From: Tanytarsus gracilentus
Taxonomy: Eukaryota > Arthropoda > Insecta > Diptera > Chironomidae
DNA length: 64,000 bases
NCBI GenBank assembly: GCA_038502055.1
Contig: JAXRKN010000037.1
Span: 3,596,001-3,660,000 of the forward strand
Direction of reading: 5' to 3'
Part shown: one piece after another, positions 37,794-50,189 of the stretch
Layout: every line of letters starts with the position of its first letter
Numbering within the stretch: the first letter of the stretch is position 1
Program-made: the position numbers and the translations under genes
Notes under the pieces: model-generated
The model's database searches: none
Told to the model about the DNA's origin: nothing
Seen by the model: the letters and a program-made list of their open reading frames with translations, nothing else

Positions 37794-38350
37794 GCTAAGA
37801 AAAAAAAGAATAATGTAATAATTATAATTAGTCGAGAGTTGCTTTCAGTCATTGCACAGTTCACTTGAATCCCTCAACTAAAACATGTATGTCAATTTTC
37901 AATCAAATCTTGCGGCGGCAATAGTTGTGTGCTTAATGCATTTACGTTGTTCAAAAATCTATTATCAACTTCCATGGAAACTCTTTCACTGCATGGCATG
38001 AATTTAACATAGAAAAATATTTAATGCCCGTGGAGATTTGCTTGATGGCTCGCTTAGAAGTCAGAAACTATTGCAGATGTTTTTAACAAACTGCGACATA
38101 CATTTTCCCACGAAGCCATATTTTTTCCTCATTTTATTTATCGTTGCTAAATTCCATTGTTATCATAATTGATAACTAGAAAATTAATTTGGACATTCAA
38201 TCGTATCAAAAAGCTATTAGAGATGTTATCAATATTATTAGATTATTTTGCAAACAAACAAACAACAGAAATCGATGTGCTTTATATTATGTATGAAAAA
38301 TTGATGCCGGTTTCCACGTGAAAAAGTGAAAAAAAAAATTAATAAATCTT
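37794..38350. other. Upstream region or 5' intron of the Ras-like gene
   Basis: A 3' splice acceptor abuts the start codon of the Ras-like gene, so this stretch is probably intronic, with the first untranslated exon further right. No coding sequence was seen. Confidence 0.4.
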
Positions 38351-39418
38351 CGTAGACAAATTTCCCAATTATATTCAACGTGCGTCCTTAGCCTTAGACT
38401 TTTTTACTTCAAATAATTAACTTATTTATCTTCAAGAGTTTATTTTTCGAAAGCTCTTCAGCTTCATTAAAATCGCATACAATAACATTCATCGTGAATG
38501 ATTGAAAAATTTCATTTAAATTTCATTTTGTTAACAAAAAAGGCTTTATTGATTCTCTTGAATCACTTTCAAAATTGAATGCGACATTGACTTCAAACCC
38601 AGAAGAGGATTTTTAGAGAAGATTTTGTAATAAAAACGATCCTCCCGAGTATTTTATTGTCTTCAAGTACTGCGTACGTATTTCGATTTTATAGAATTTA
38701 AAAAAAAGCTTTAAGGAAGCTTTCGGCTAAAATAATGACTGAACACCCATGTCTTAACCCAACGATTCACGGATGATTGCTTCTACGTCTTATCCTTAGA
38801 GTATAATCAAACAAAAAATTAGATTTTTTTACATTTTCTTTGTGACATTTACTGTAATGAAGCGCTTTTTAGAGATGAATAGCGCGTAGACAAATTTCCC
38901 AATTATATTCAACGTGCGTCCTTGGCCTTAGACTTTTTTACTTCAAATAATTCACTTATTTATCTTCAAGAGTTTATTTTTCGAAAGCTTTTCAGCTTCA
39001 TTAAAATCGCATACAATAACATTCATCGTGAATGATTGAAAAATTTCATTTAAATTTCATTTTGTTAACAAAAAAGGCTTTATTTGATTCTCTTGAATTA
39101 CTTTCAAAATTGAATGCGACATTGACTTCAAACCCAGAAGAGGATTTTTAGAGAAGATTTTATAATAAAAACGATCCTACCGAGTATTTTATTGTCTTCA
39201 AGTACTGCGTACGTATTTCGATTTTATAGAATTTAAAAAAAGCTTTAAGGAAGCATTCGGCTAAAATAATGACTGAACACCCATGTCTTAACCCAACGAT
39301 TCACGGATGATTGCTTCTACGTCTTATCCTTAGAGTATAATTAAACAAAAAATTAGATTTTTTTACATTTTCTTTGTGACATTTGCTGTAATGAAGCGCT
39401 TTTTAGAGATGAATAGCG
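38351..39418. repeat. Tandem duplication, two 534-bp units
   Basis: Unit 1 is 38351-38884 and unit 2 is 38885-39418; both begin CGTAGACAAATTTCCCAA. By eye I count nine substitutions and two single-base indels (one gain, one loss, so equal lengths), about 98% identity. The junction and the right end share the two bases CG, suggesting a microhomology-mediated or unequal-exchange event. There are no terminal repeats, no target duplication and no coding frame, so it is a segmental tandem copy rather than a transposon. It lies in the presumed upstream region of the Ras-like gene. Confidence 0.92.
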
Positions 39419-41080
39419 CGCTATAAATTTTAAAGAACATTATTACGAGTGCAATGACATTATGTCTTTAAGAACTTCCAGGTAACAGACAATTTAATAA
39501 AGAATTTTTTAAGTTCTCGAACTTCCGGCGTCATGAAGCATTTGAAAAAGCTCTTCGCAAAAAATACTCGAGAAAATTAATTTCTTAAACTTTTTCAATC
39601 AATCATTTTTCTTTGTAGCCTGGATCCGACGGCGCATATTTAAAAAATGAAATTTTTTGAACTCGATTTTGGGTTAACCACAAAAATTGCCAAAAGTTTT
39701 GAGACGATGAGATCAAAGAAAATTTTTGCCACAAAATCAAAGAACTTTCACGAAAGACGTTTTTAAGACATTTGAAATTTTTTTTAATGAAACTAAAAAA
39801 TTTACCCAATTTACTGGAAAATTTTAAATCCAATTGAAATTGTTCGATTTTGTTAAAATTACTTTATTCACATCAGATCACACGCCTCAATTTACTGTCT
39901 CAAAAAATATTCCATATGCAATAAAAAAGTGAACTCTGTGCTTATCACTGCCATATAAATAAATATTTCCATTAAAATGTTCACCTACATTTTTTTGAAT
40001 TTTCTTTTTATGTCACTTTAATTTATATTTCTTTGATCTTTTTTTGTGTTTACAATTTATTTTCAGAAATTGATACTTTGCACACTTTCGATTTTTCTTT
40101 TATCTAAATCACTCAATGCGAACCGATTGCTTCAGTGCTCAACATGTAACTGATAAATTTTCCGATCAACGCTATGCCATTATATAGAGAGCTTTTCTTT
40201 TTTCTCACGCTGTTAGCGAGAGAAAAAAAATACGATATCATGTTGTGAGTACACGAAGGCAATCGTGATTGCAGAAATGGATGAAAATGATGAGCGAGAG
40301 AGAAAACGAGATTTAGAGTGAGTGAGAGCGGAAAAAATTATGCTAACGTGCTTAAATATTTAAAGATTGATTTGACTAAAACCTTTGTTCTCGATGATAT
40401 CAAATCGCTTTTTAATTTAATATTGCGATGCCTGAAATTAAGCTTTAAATATTTTTTTCTCATATGTGAGTTTTAAATTTCACGAGTTTATTGTGGAATA
40501 AATCTTCAGCATTCATTATAATTTAATAATATAATTCTTCTTCTTTTTCAATATAACCTTAGCTTACAGTATTTATTTTCAACAGTGAAATAGAAGTCAC
40601 AAGTCCTTTCTTTTGCAATAATTTACAATTTCAGTTTAAACAGGTTTCTCTCAACAATCTTACAGACGAAGTTAAAAAAAGAATTTTATCGTTCGAATCA
40701 ATAAATTTTGCAAAACTCAAAAAATTAGGTACAAACATTTATAAATATTTTTTATTTTAATTTTTTAATACCGGTGAAAACTTTAAAGAAAATTTCCAAG
40801 TTTAAAAATAAAAATTTCCATTGCTTGATTAACTTTTTTAAAAATAAATTTTCTTCTCTTTAAATTTTTATCACACAAAAAAGGAGAATTTTAGTTCATG
40901 TTGCGTCAATCATTAAATTTTAATTGCATTTGCTTAGATAGAGGGTAATACCATTTTATATTTTATTTGAATTATTTAGTTTTAAATTGTGACTTTTTGA
41001 TTTTTCATGCTTTTTTAATTAGCGAAATTTTACAAAACGGATTGTGATATTTTCTAAAGAAATATAAATCTGTTTATTTG
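39419..41080. other. Intergenic DNA with one strong hairpin
   Basis: AT-rich DNA with no recognised gene. At about 40198-40230 an inverted repeat (CTCACGCT-GTT-AGCGAGAG, with flanking T and A runs) can form a stem of about 13 pairs with one A-A mismatch and a 3-base loop. CT/GA tracts and a TATATAG motif (about 40181) lie next to it, so this may be a promoter-proximal region of the Ras-like gene or its 5' exon. Confidence 0.4.
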
Positions 41081-41242
41081 CCTGCGTGGGACATGAAAAC
41101 CGTTGAAGCCGTAAATTTAAATAAAAGTATACTTTTTGTATAAAATTGTCTATTGAAAATACGTTGAAGCCGAGATTTAAATTTTATTTGTATGAGGATT
41201 TTTTGAATTTTAACGGTAACATTTGGTCATGTCCAACGCAGG
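41081..41242 (+). mobile_element. MITE copy 3 (162 bp, 8-bp TSD)
   Basis: Same element as at 17626: identical length, same orientation, three differences. It begins CCTGCGTGGGACATGA; the right inverted repeat differs by one base (GTCCAACGCAGG). The flanks are exact 8-bp direct repeats TTTATTTG at 41073-41080 and 41243-41250. It is non-coding. The high identity of two copies 23 kb apart shows recent activity of a transposase encoded elsewhere. Confidence 0.9.
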
Positions 41243-41250
41243 TTTATTTG

Positions 41251-42328
41251 TTGAAATGAACATATCGAATAAAGTATATAAAAATTAATAAAAGCTACTA
41301 GTATAGTATAGATGTTAAATAAAAACGTAGAGGAAATTAAATTATTTCTTCTCCTTCATTCCAATTGTATGTAGAGAAAATAAATACAAAAAATTTCCTT
41401 TTAAAAAACAAGAATTCATTTTCGATATTCAATGATTTGAAAACATGAAAATTAAATCAAGATAAATCATTGTAAGTCGTGGCAGTTCGGTGTTGTGAAA
41501 ATTTTCGTTTTATTCTTTTACGTCACTTCCGGTTTCAAGAAACGTTCAAGACATGCAGAAATATCTTTGAATGATTTTTCCAAGAGAGACTCTCTGACCT
41601 TCGTAAATAAATTAATGCATACAGCATTTTTAAGGTTTTTCACTGTCTTAAAAATGTAACAATAATTTATTCAATCAGGTTTCATTGAGCTTTTCATCTT
41701 CATGAATTTTCCACAAGACATAAATACGATGACTTATAACTTTACAGCTCATTTTTGCTTTGCTTAAAATTCCTCCGTAAAAACATTAACTTCCGAACCA
41801 CCTTTTTTTATAAAAATAATATACGGGGTCACAGGACAAAATAAAAAGTTAACTAGAAGGTTCTTAATATAGCAAAAAAAACTTTTTCTTGAGTACAATT
41901 AGTACAAAACAATAAATTAAAAACTTCTTTGATGACGCCAATGAGAAACAAAATCATAAAACAGTTTCTTAAACCCGACAAACAATAATAAGTCATTTTA
42001 AACTTTATCCAATTATAATTTACATAATAAATTTGACTTAAGATACTAATTAATAATTAACAAGATGTATTTTTTCAAATGTTCTTTTTTATCGAATGCA
42101 ACAATGACGAATGAATGGACATTTGTTAAATACGAAATATTATTGGTTTGCAAGTGATGTTGCGAAAAATTTAATCATAATGTTTTCTTGCCTGTGGAAA
42201 AGATTTATGAATTAAATGTCTTTATTGCAGGATAAACTGAGGATAGTATTGTCAAAGGTAATTTATGATTAATTTTTTTACATTAACACTTGCAGTTTTT
42301 TAATGTCAGAAAGAGACGAGTTTCCGTA
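41251..42328. other. 3' region of hyccin and intergenic DNA
   Basis: Holds the 3' untranslated region of the hyccin long form; a minus-strand AATAAA at 42221-42226 lies about 100 bases past the stop. The remainder is AT-rich with no recognised gene. Confidence 0.5.
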
Positions 42329-45300
42329 TTAAATTTGACTGACTTGAACATTAGTTTTCGAATTATTTTCTACCAATATATTAATGGATGCTGACGATGA
42401 TGTTGAGAGTTGATGATGGGGATGTTCTACCTCGCTCTCACTGTCGCTATTTAATGAGTCAAATGGAGAAATTATACCATGCGAACCGCCATTAACACCA
42501 CCACCACCCTCTTTTGATTCGGATGAAAATTGCTTCTCATTTAGCACTGACATGTCTATGCTTTCCGACGCAGGAACGACGACATCGCTTGAACGTTTAA
42601 TTAAGACATGAGGAGAGCTCTTCAAGTCACCATTGTTGGCGTGTGTTGTTTGATTATTTTCATCATGGTGATTAGTTGTGGCCGTTGTTAATGTTTGCAC
42701 TGACTTTTGTTTATCCTTGCCCATTAATTTCTTCATATTCTCTTTCGTGTCACTCAATCCACTTTTGATTGCGCTCGCTGCTTTAATCAACTCTTTTTCC
42801 ATCTTTTCACTACCCTTTTCACTCTTCTCCTTGTCTTTATCTTTGTCTTTATCTTTATCTTTATCCTTTGATTCACGGTCTATGAGCTTTTTAAGTCCGC
42901 CAAAAGCTTTATGTTTCGATGCGCCCTCTTTCGATGATTTAGCACCCGCTTTAGCACTATTTGAATCACTCTCTTGTTCCTCATTAATACTTCCAAGCTG
43001 TTGCTGTTGACCTGCGTTCATCGAAGTGTTACCGGCTCCGCTCGCATCATTTTGAATCGGAATGTCATCTGTTTAGGATTAGAGTGGTTGAATTAAATTA
43101 ATTTAATTATATTTAAAATTTATTTTAGAGCTTAATGAATTTTTTATCAACTTCTAACTTGCAAAATAATGTTCTCATCAAATCTAACTTCTCTATTTGC
43201 ATATTTTCTCGCCGGCAATCATAAAATTTTGCATGGTGTGATAAAAATAAAACAAAATTACTTTTAAATCAAGAGCTCTCGTCGTCACACACATAAAAAT
43301 GAATTTACTCATGCTCTCTTAAATAATTAATTTTGTTTTTGCGAGCTTTTGATACGAGTTCAAGTATTAATATTTATGTTCGAAAGTAAACAATGAAGCA
43401 CGTTTTATAAATCTAAGAGATCTTTTGGAGCGGAAAGTATCAATGCTCTTTTATCGTCATAAGCAATTATCAACAATGTGTAGGAAAATCGCTTTAATAA
43501 TAATTCACCATAAAAGCACACTAATCTTTCTCACATAAATCCCAACAGACCTGAAATAATCTTTTAGGATAAAAAAATTGCGCTTTAATTTAATTCCAAT
43601 TCAACGTTGAAACGTGCATATTCTCGTGATCTGATTTGATATGTTCGACCTTTTGTGCTTGTGTGTGTTTACAATTGAAGATAATACCGTAGACAAGTTC
43701 ATGTCAATACATGAGATTTACGATATGTATATCGAATGATAAACAAATCACATAATCTCGTTATAAAACACATGATCGTCTCATATATCCCTTTCTTTTA
43801 AATTTTTCACATCACCCCGAAAAAATTCCCAATGACGTTAGCGTTTGAGAGGAAATTTCTTCGAAAAATCCAGAACGGCAAGCGCGCCTCGGTACGTCAA
43901 ATAATCGTTTATAATTCGTCACGTTATATCACCGGCTGCATTCAGCAGAGTGGAAAATATTTCCTCTTAAAATTTTTTAATATATAATTGGATAAAGGTA
44001 TGAAAAAGGTATTAATCTTTTAAAGAACCCTCTTTCCCAATTAATTTTTCACATGAAAACCTCTTAACAAATCACAAAAATGTAAAACTTTTACCAGAGA
44101 AGTAACTAAACCTTTCTCTCTCACTAGGCAACTTCTAATGATAATGTCAAAGATAATTAAGCTCATGAAGTGGTTGTTGTTGAAAATGGAATGAAGTGAT
44201 TTTCCTTAACTACTTTTGACGAGGTCGGTTGTCATGAAGATGTTTACGCGCTTCGTGAAATTTACAACTTACAATAATTAAGGGAAAAGAGTTTAATATC
44301 CCTCTGGCCTTTAATAATCTGTGTTCAAGATAAAGTTTCAAGGAAGTAAAATTTTCAGACAAAATATTTTTGAAAAATTTCGTGAAGACTTTCAAGAACT
44401 TGTTTCAAATTTCGCGCTTAGGTAATTAGTTAAGAAAGTTTCTTTAATAACGCGGTTTCAGATATGATGAGGGAGAAAATAAAGAATTAAGGTTCAATGA
44501 CTGCTCAACTCGCGATAGAAAATTTTGCCATGAAATTATAAAAAAAAAAGTTTTCATTACCTTTTATGATAGCGCGAGGAAAAAAGGCAATGCGACGAAA
44601 CGGCATTACGAGCAACGTGAAATAATTTTTATAAAACGTCATCATTTTTACCCGATTGTATCACATGGATACTCGCGGGGCGTCCGTTATCTGGTATGAG
44701 AGAGAGAAACTCATCCGAGTGTATTTTTTCAATGCCATCTTTCGAATCTAAGAATTGCAATAAACGTGCACTCGCACTTGATCGCAGCTCTGATTTCGCC
44801 ACACTTTCAGATTTCCGCTGTTTTCGTCGAACTAACGCCGAACCGCCAGCATCATCGCTAACTGTTTCTGCGGAGTAAATTTTGTTGATATTATGTTTAG
44901 GCGAAAGATTTGGAGTTGAGCATTTCGATGACTGAAGAGATCTTTTTGGAGACTCTAATAGGTTAGCTGGTTCTTCCTCGATACTCGATGATTTGACTGG
45001 ACTCTGCTTCCAGTTCCATCCCTTGCGCCAAACTTTCTTTCTCGACATTCCATCTAATTTTTTTAAAGGCTTCGATGAGTTCGTTTGTTGATCACTTTCA
45101 GCTTCATTTTCATCCTGCTCGTCCATAATTGACAACTTCTTTATCATTTCATCTTGAGTGAGTTGTAAATGCCTCAAATCCGCAATTTCTAGGTCGTCTG
45201 TCGGAAGTCAAATAATTTTCTTGTTTTATCGGAAAAAATTACAGCATAACAAGTCGAAAAGAGTAAAAAAACAAGCCATGGGAATATTTGCAAACGAAAG

Positions 45301-48300
45301 TCAAACAAAACAGCCAAAAAAAAATATATCCAAGAAAAAAATCTTAAGAAGAGCATGTGTTGGTTAAACTTTGCAAAATAATTATAGGCAAAAAATCTTA
45401 ACGGAAAAATTTGCATTAAAAATTGTAAGGGAAAAAAATTAATGAAAATTATAAATTTTCCTTTTGAAATTTGCATGGAGAGCGAGCGACAGAGACATGA
45501 GGATGGTTTGAGGAGGAGAAGAAGAAGAAGTGCGATAAAATCTAATTAACCAAAATGCTAAACAAAAATTTACAACTCATTTATGAAGAGATGAAATTTA
45601 TCGTCTTCGTCAAAGCTAATGAATGTCAGCAAAAAAAGTTTCAGTAACATTTTATGTTGAGGTCGGTCAGAGCCATAAATCCCTTGATAATAATTTGACA
45701 CGACTTTATCACATCAAAACACTGAGCAACCCATATCTTAGAGATAACTTTCCACTTAATTATTTGCAAACTTCAGTAAATAGACGAAAATGTGTCTGAT
45801 CTTAAGTAATAGTAATTGTATTAACGTAATTTAATGAGCTCTCGGTACGCACGTTGCAAAAAAATATTTACACAGCGAAAGGAAATGAGAAGTGTTTGGA
45901 GATGCTTTCAGGTAACATAGCATACTTTCAATCGACACCCGATACACAGCGTGACAAACTGGTAATTGGTTTGTTGTGTGCACTTATAAATTGTGGCTTT
46001 AAATCTTTAAGGTGAAGCTAGAGGGTGAAGGTACACATTAAATTATTAAAGTCAACGTGTAAGGGACGGAAGCAGAGTGGAAAGGTTTCAAGATATTGCA
46101 CGTGTGCGCTTGAAGAAACTCACAATGTTACCACAAATATTTTTGCTACTCTTTAACAAAAGAATTTAACTAATTTACATCACAAGTCTCAATTTACTTG
46201 AAAGGATAGGAAAGGAGAAAAATTATACGTATAACGCAAAGATGTTGATCGATGATGATGGTGATATCACTCAATAAATCACTTCATGCGGAAAAAGGTA
46301 ATTCCAATTTCGAAAATTTTATCAAATTCTTCGCCACGTAGAGTGAGTAAATTCTTTAAATTTCGCTTGAAATTGTGGCGAAAGAAGCTTCGAGAGGATT
46401 TTTCATTATCGTTGAAAATTATTGTAGAATAAGACATTTTTTTATTCTCTCGTTATGTATCACCCTTGAGGGCATCCCTTCACTCAACCTCACTCGAAAA
46501 ATATCACGAGAGTGCTTTAACTTTGCAATTATATGTAAACATTCTATTACACTTTATAGTGATCTATTGTATATATATTATGTGCTTAAAGCGCGGCAGC
46601 AAAGCAATTAAGGCATTTTAGAGGGGAAAGTAAACCTTTTGGAAAATTTAGCACGTCATCGACGTTGCCATCGAGAAGAAATTAAGATTTTCACGCAAAT
46701 AAAATACACACAACATCATGTAATCAGCAAAATTATTAATGAGATTGCTTTTCACTTTAAGAAAGCTTTTAATAGAACTTAATAAATTGCTTCGTTGCTA
46801 TAAAGAAATGATGGAGGGTGTGTGCGTGTGTGTTTAGAGGGTGAGATTTATGTGAGAAGTAAAAGTTCATTAATTATGGTGAATTTTCCTGCTTGACATC
46901 TTTAACGTGCTTAAGCATTTTGTGACAGATGTTGGTAAAGCACAAAAGCTCTTAGCTCAGAATTACAACAATGAGGATTTTAAAAATGATTTTTTTTTAT
47001 CATTGTGATGATATTCACATTTTTTGAAATATGCAGGGCAAAATCGAATGTTAAAACACGAGATAAAGAAAAAATGACGCAATGTAAAAATGTTCGTCCT
47101 GAGACGTCATGAAGGAAAATAAAAAAAAGTTGACTAACCTGGCAGTTTTTTAGTTCTAAATGATGCATTAGTGATCATGGACTTGGAGACGGTTACAGTC
47201 GTAGTGGATGGAGTCAATGCAACGGATATTCCCATAGGACCATCGCTTGGTTGACCTATTACATAAACATTATTTTTAGCACAAATTTTTTGGTAGAATT
47301 CAAATAAATACCCGACGGATTGGCTTGAAGTGAGTTCTTAATAGCATTAGTCACTAATATCACATCCGAATAAAGTTCATAGCATGCTCGATTATGAATG
47401 TCGTCTACCGCTTGAATTGCAATCGATGCAAATTCATTGAACATGGCAAAGTAATTTGCGTGCAAAAGCTCGAGAATGAATTTTTGTGATAGCGGAATTC
47501 TTGGTGAGCTCATGATGATTTTATTTGGTGCATTCGATGACACGGAAGATGCTGATGAGATGGAAGTGTTCATTGGATCATTTCCATAGCTCGAACGATA
47601 CGTGTGGCCAAATTTTGTAAAGCCCTGCGACGCCAGTTTTGAGCTATTTTTGCATAAGTGAAAGAAACCCGATTTGGGAATTAGACTAAGCTGCTGATTG
47701 AAGACAAACATGAGTGCCGCCATCACAGTGAGTCGATTTTGAGCGGTTATTTTTGAGACTTGATGCAACGAACCCCACGAAATATCCTTATTGCTGTGAT
47801 CCTCCCATCGCTTTAAATCACTAGCGTGCAAGTTCTTTTCCTCGTGATAAATCGAAGCTTGGGCAAGCACAGGCATACGATACGACACTGAACGTAGCAT
47901 TCCATTTTCACTACACACTTCGATGTTATAACAGCACAGCAGTAGTGTCTCAACGTTGCGAAAATTTTGCTTTTCCCCGCACGCAATGCCGTTCAGGTAC
48001 AAGTAAATTAAATTGGGAAAAAATTGCAGCGTAAAGTACTTAAGTTCATTCTCAGTTGATCGATAGAAATTGTAGAGTTGATTACTAATCGGATGGATAT
48101 ACTAGAAATTAAAAAAAAAGCATTGCTATAAAAGCCGTAATTAGCTAGATAGATTTATGATTACCTCTTGATGCTTCGATTTATCGTTGAGTACGTTGTG
48201 AAGTGCTGTCGAAAGTTCGTGATTGTCACTGTGAAGGGCGGCGAAGGACTTTAGTTCTTCCGGTTCGAGTGCATTAAAATCATTAAGCCAGTCCGTGACG

Positions 48301-48314
48301 ATACTCTCGGCCAT
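42329..48314 (-). CDS. Hycc: Hyccin (FAM126), PI4KA complex subunit, long form
   Basis: Exons on the complement: 48314-48165, 48101-47312, 47255-47139, then 43068-42329 for the long form (598 residues). Hyccin stabilises the plasma-membrane PI4-kinase complex with TTC7 and EFR3. The N-terminal half matches FAM126: the start MAESIVTDWLNDF, TLQFFPNLIYLYLNG, TAQNRLTVMAALMF, the RIPLSQKF box, and the helix AVDDIHNRACYELYSDVILVTNAIKNSL. The C-terminal exon is low-complexity: a KDKDKD run, a Ser/His-rich tail and acidic patches. Exon 3 ends in phase 1 and splices equally well to a different exon at 45197 (separate entry). The start is 647 bp from DNAJC24 on the other strand. Confidence 0.88.
44629..45197 (-). 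CDS. Hycc: Alternative terminal exon of hyccin
   Basis: This exon has a good acceptor (TTCCGACAG) and continues the hyccin frame from the phase-1 donor of exon 3 (47139), reading P-D-D-L-E-I-A. It runs to a stop at 44629, making a 541-residue isoform. The alternative exon at 43068 also starts P-D-D (then I-P-I), so the two are interchangeable at the junction. The content is polar with basic clusters (MSRKKVWRKGWNWKQSP, VRRKQRKSES), many SP sites and ESPKR. A donor-like GTAAAAAT at 44651, just before the stop, is also phase 1 and could join this exon to the downstream one. Confidence 0.7.
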
Positions 48315-48961
48315 GACAAGTTCTTTCGATGACTTTTTTTGCTAGCTTTTGATGACTAATTGTTTTCTTTAAAATTAATTCCACATCAACACATATCCAA
48401 TTTTATGTTTTAAGATGAAATCTGTGAAAATTTTATAAACTGATTAGAATCCTGTTTTTTTCATGTGACATTGACAAGCACACACACACATACTTTTAAC
48501 TCTCTCTCTCGATAGTTTTTGACCTATGCAAATTTTCCCTTTTTTCTTGCTTGTTGGATTTTTTATTTGCAAAATCAATATCTATCGATAAATTTAGTCA
48601 TTTCGCACACTTTTTTCAACATATCTCCACTCAATATCGATAAAGCTATCAGTTATAGTTACATTTGAATAGAATTAAGGTGCCAATCACCTTAAATAAT
48701 TCTTAAATTGGATTAAATTTCTCGTTTGTGATGAAAAATTTTACTTTCGAAAGTATTTCGAGAAAAATGTCTTACCTCGAAAAAGCTCTGCGTAAAAAAG
48801 CTTTTTTAATCATGAAAATCTTAATCAAACAAAAATAATAAATTTCATGAAATTTGATAAATTTTTAATTATGAAAACGAAGCCTGCTATCTGTTTTCGT
48901 GGAAGCACGTTAAAGCTTTCGAACTTTCGAACTCGTTTTGTTGACATTCAAAAAAAATAGC
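48315..48961. promoter_or_regulatory. Divergent promoter of hyccin and DNAJC24 with two DRE motifs
   Basis: Perfect TATCGATA (DRE) sites lie at 48583-48590 and 48635-48642, 44 bases apart. In flies this motif is bound by DREF and BEAF-32 and marks housekeeping divergent promoters and domain borders. There is no TATA box in the expected place, as is usual for this class. CA and CT microsatellite-like tracts lie at 48478-48512. Confidence 0.65.
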
Positions 48962-49345
48962 ATGGATTATTATGAAATTTTGGAAATTGATTCAAATTCA
49001 TCGAGTGAAGCGATAAAAAAAGCTTATCAGGATTTAGCAAGAAAGTTTCACCCGGACAAAAGTGGATGTGAGGAGAAATTTCATCAAATTGACAAGGCCT
49101 ACAAGATTTTGAGAGACGAAGAAAAGAGAAAAATTTACGATAGTGAAAGAATGCAAAATCAAGAACATTTAATCATTCACGAGACTGTCAGTCGAAGGGA
49201 GTTTGATCATGATGCAGATAATAATGTCTTCACTCATCGGTGTAAATGTGGCAGCGACTATTTACTCGAATTAAGTGAATTTAACAATATTGAAGAAATA
49301 ATTTTGAGCTGTAATGAATGTTCATTAAATATTCTTGTAACGTAA
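48962..49345 (+). CDS. Dph4: DNAJC24/DPH4, diphthamide biosynthesis J-protein
   Basis: A single exon of 127 residues. The start is the ATG at 48962 (MDYYEILEID); the frame is open further upstream but only from non-ATG codons. Residues 1-65 are a J domain with HPD at 30-32. The C-terminal half has a CSL-type zinc finger with Cys94, Cys96, Cys117 and Cys120 (HRCKCGSDY ... SCNECS). This domain pair defines DPH4, which supplies iron or electrons and an Hsp70 partner for diphthamide formation on elongation factor 2 in the cytosol. NDUFB11 starts only 98 bases downstream on the same strand. Confidence 0.93.
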   Translation: MDYYEILEIDSNSSSEAIKKAYQDLARKFHPDKSGCEEKFHQIDKAYKILRDEEKRKIYDSERMQNQEHLIIHETVSRREFDHDADNNVFTHRCKCGSDYLLELSEFNNIEEIILSCNECSLNILVT

Positions 49346-49443
49346 AAATTCAAAAAAAAACTTTTTGTAGTCTCGGTAATTTTGTCATCTCAGTCCTATT
49401 CTTCAGCGAAAAAATTTGTAACATTTAAAAAATTTCATTAAAA

Positions 49444-49893
49444 ATGTCGTTGTTGTTGCGACTCAATAGACTTACCGCAATCCGTAATGCGGTCGCGATA
49501 TCATCAAAAAGCTGCCGATGGATTTCAACATCGCCCAAAAAGAGTGACACAGCCACAGTTGCAACAACAGAAAAAACTTCAGACGAAAGTGTAGCGGACA
49601 CAAACAAAAACTGGGTTTCATGGGGTTGGGATTTAAAGGACAAAGAAGCTGATCGCAACTGGATGAAATCAAGCTTCTTCTTCTCCGTTACAATTGGTCT
49701 TGTCCTCTCTGGATTCTATCTCGCCTATTTACCGGACAACTTTCAAAAAGATTGGGCTCAACGTGAAGCATTTCTTCTGTTGCGACAAAGAGAAGCTGCT
49801 GGATTACCTGCAATAGATGAAAACTACGTTGATCCATCGTTAATTGTGCTGCCATCAGACGAAGAGCTTGGCGATATGGAAATTATCATTTAA
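49444..49893 (+). CDS. ND-ESSS: NDUFB11 (ESSS), complex I accessory subunit
   Basis: A single exon of 149 residues. The N-terminal 30 residues are basic and hydroxylated (a mitochondrial presequence). A transmembrane helix spans about 76-96 (SFFFSVTIGLVLSGFYLAYL). The conserved C-terminal block contains KDWAQREAFLLLRQREAAGL and DPSLIVLPSDEELGD. It is an accessory subunit of NADH:ubiquinone oxidoreductase in the inner membrane, in the distal membrane-arm module. The gene is intronless and compact. AATAAA is at 49979-49984. Convergent with GRASP, 296 bp away. Confidence 0.95.
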   Translation: MSLLLRLNRLTAIRNAVAISSKSCRWISTSPKKSDTATVATTEKTSDESVADTNKNWVSWGWDLKDKEADRNWMKSSFFFSVTIGLVLSGFYLAYLPDNFQKDWAQREAFLLLRQREAAGLPAIDENYVDPSLIVLPSDEELGDMEIII

Positions 49894-50189
49894 ATTCGCC
49901 GACCTAAGTCTGCTAGTTTATTTTTTTTTGCTAGTTGCATAACGTGGAAAAATAACAGAAATTTTTTTTGATGAAATCAATAAATTCAACAAAAATTAAG
50001 TGAAAGTGCTCGTTTTTTGATGAAAGTGCCGAGAAATTTTTATTTAATAATTTTTTTATCTATACATTTTCAAAATGATTCACCTTAAAAGTAATTAATT
50101 GCAGAAATAATCATATATAAAGGAAGAAAAAAATATAATGAAGCATAAACGCATACAACAAATGTAAATTAGATGTCGGTCAAGAATGC

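Noticed and set aside
38351..39418. The duplicated 534-bp unit as a transposon or LTR pair.
   Set aside because: The units are directly adjacent, with no internal region, no terminal inverted repeats, no target duplication and no coding frame.
42678..43010. 110-codon plus-strand frame with Leu/Ser repeats.
   Set aside because: It is the antisense shadow of the KDKDKD-rich hyccin exon.
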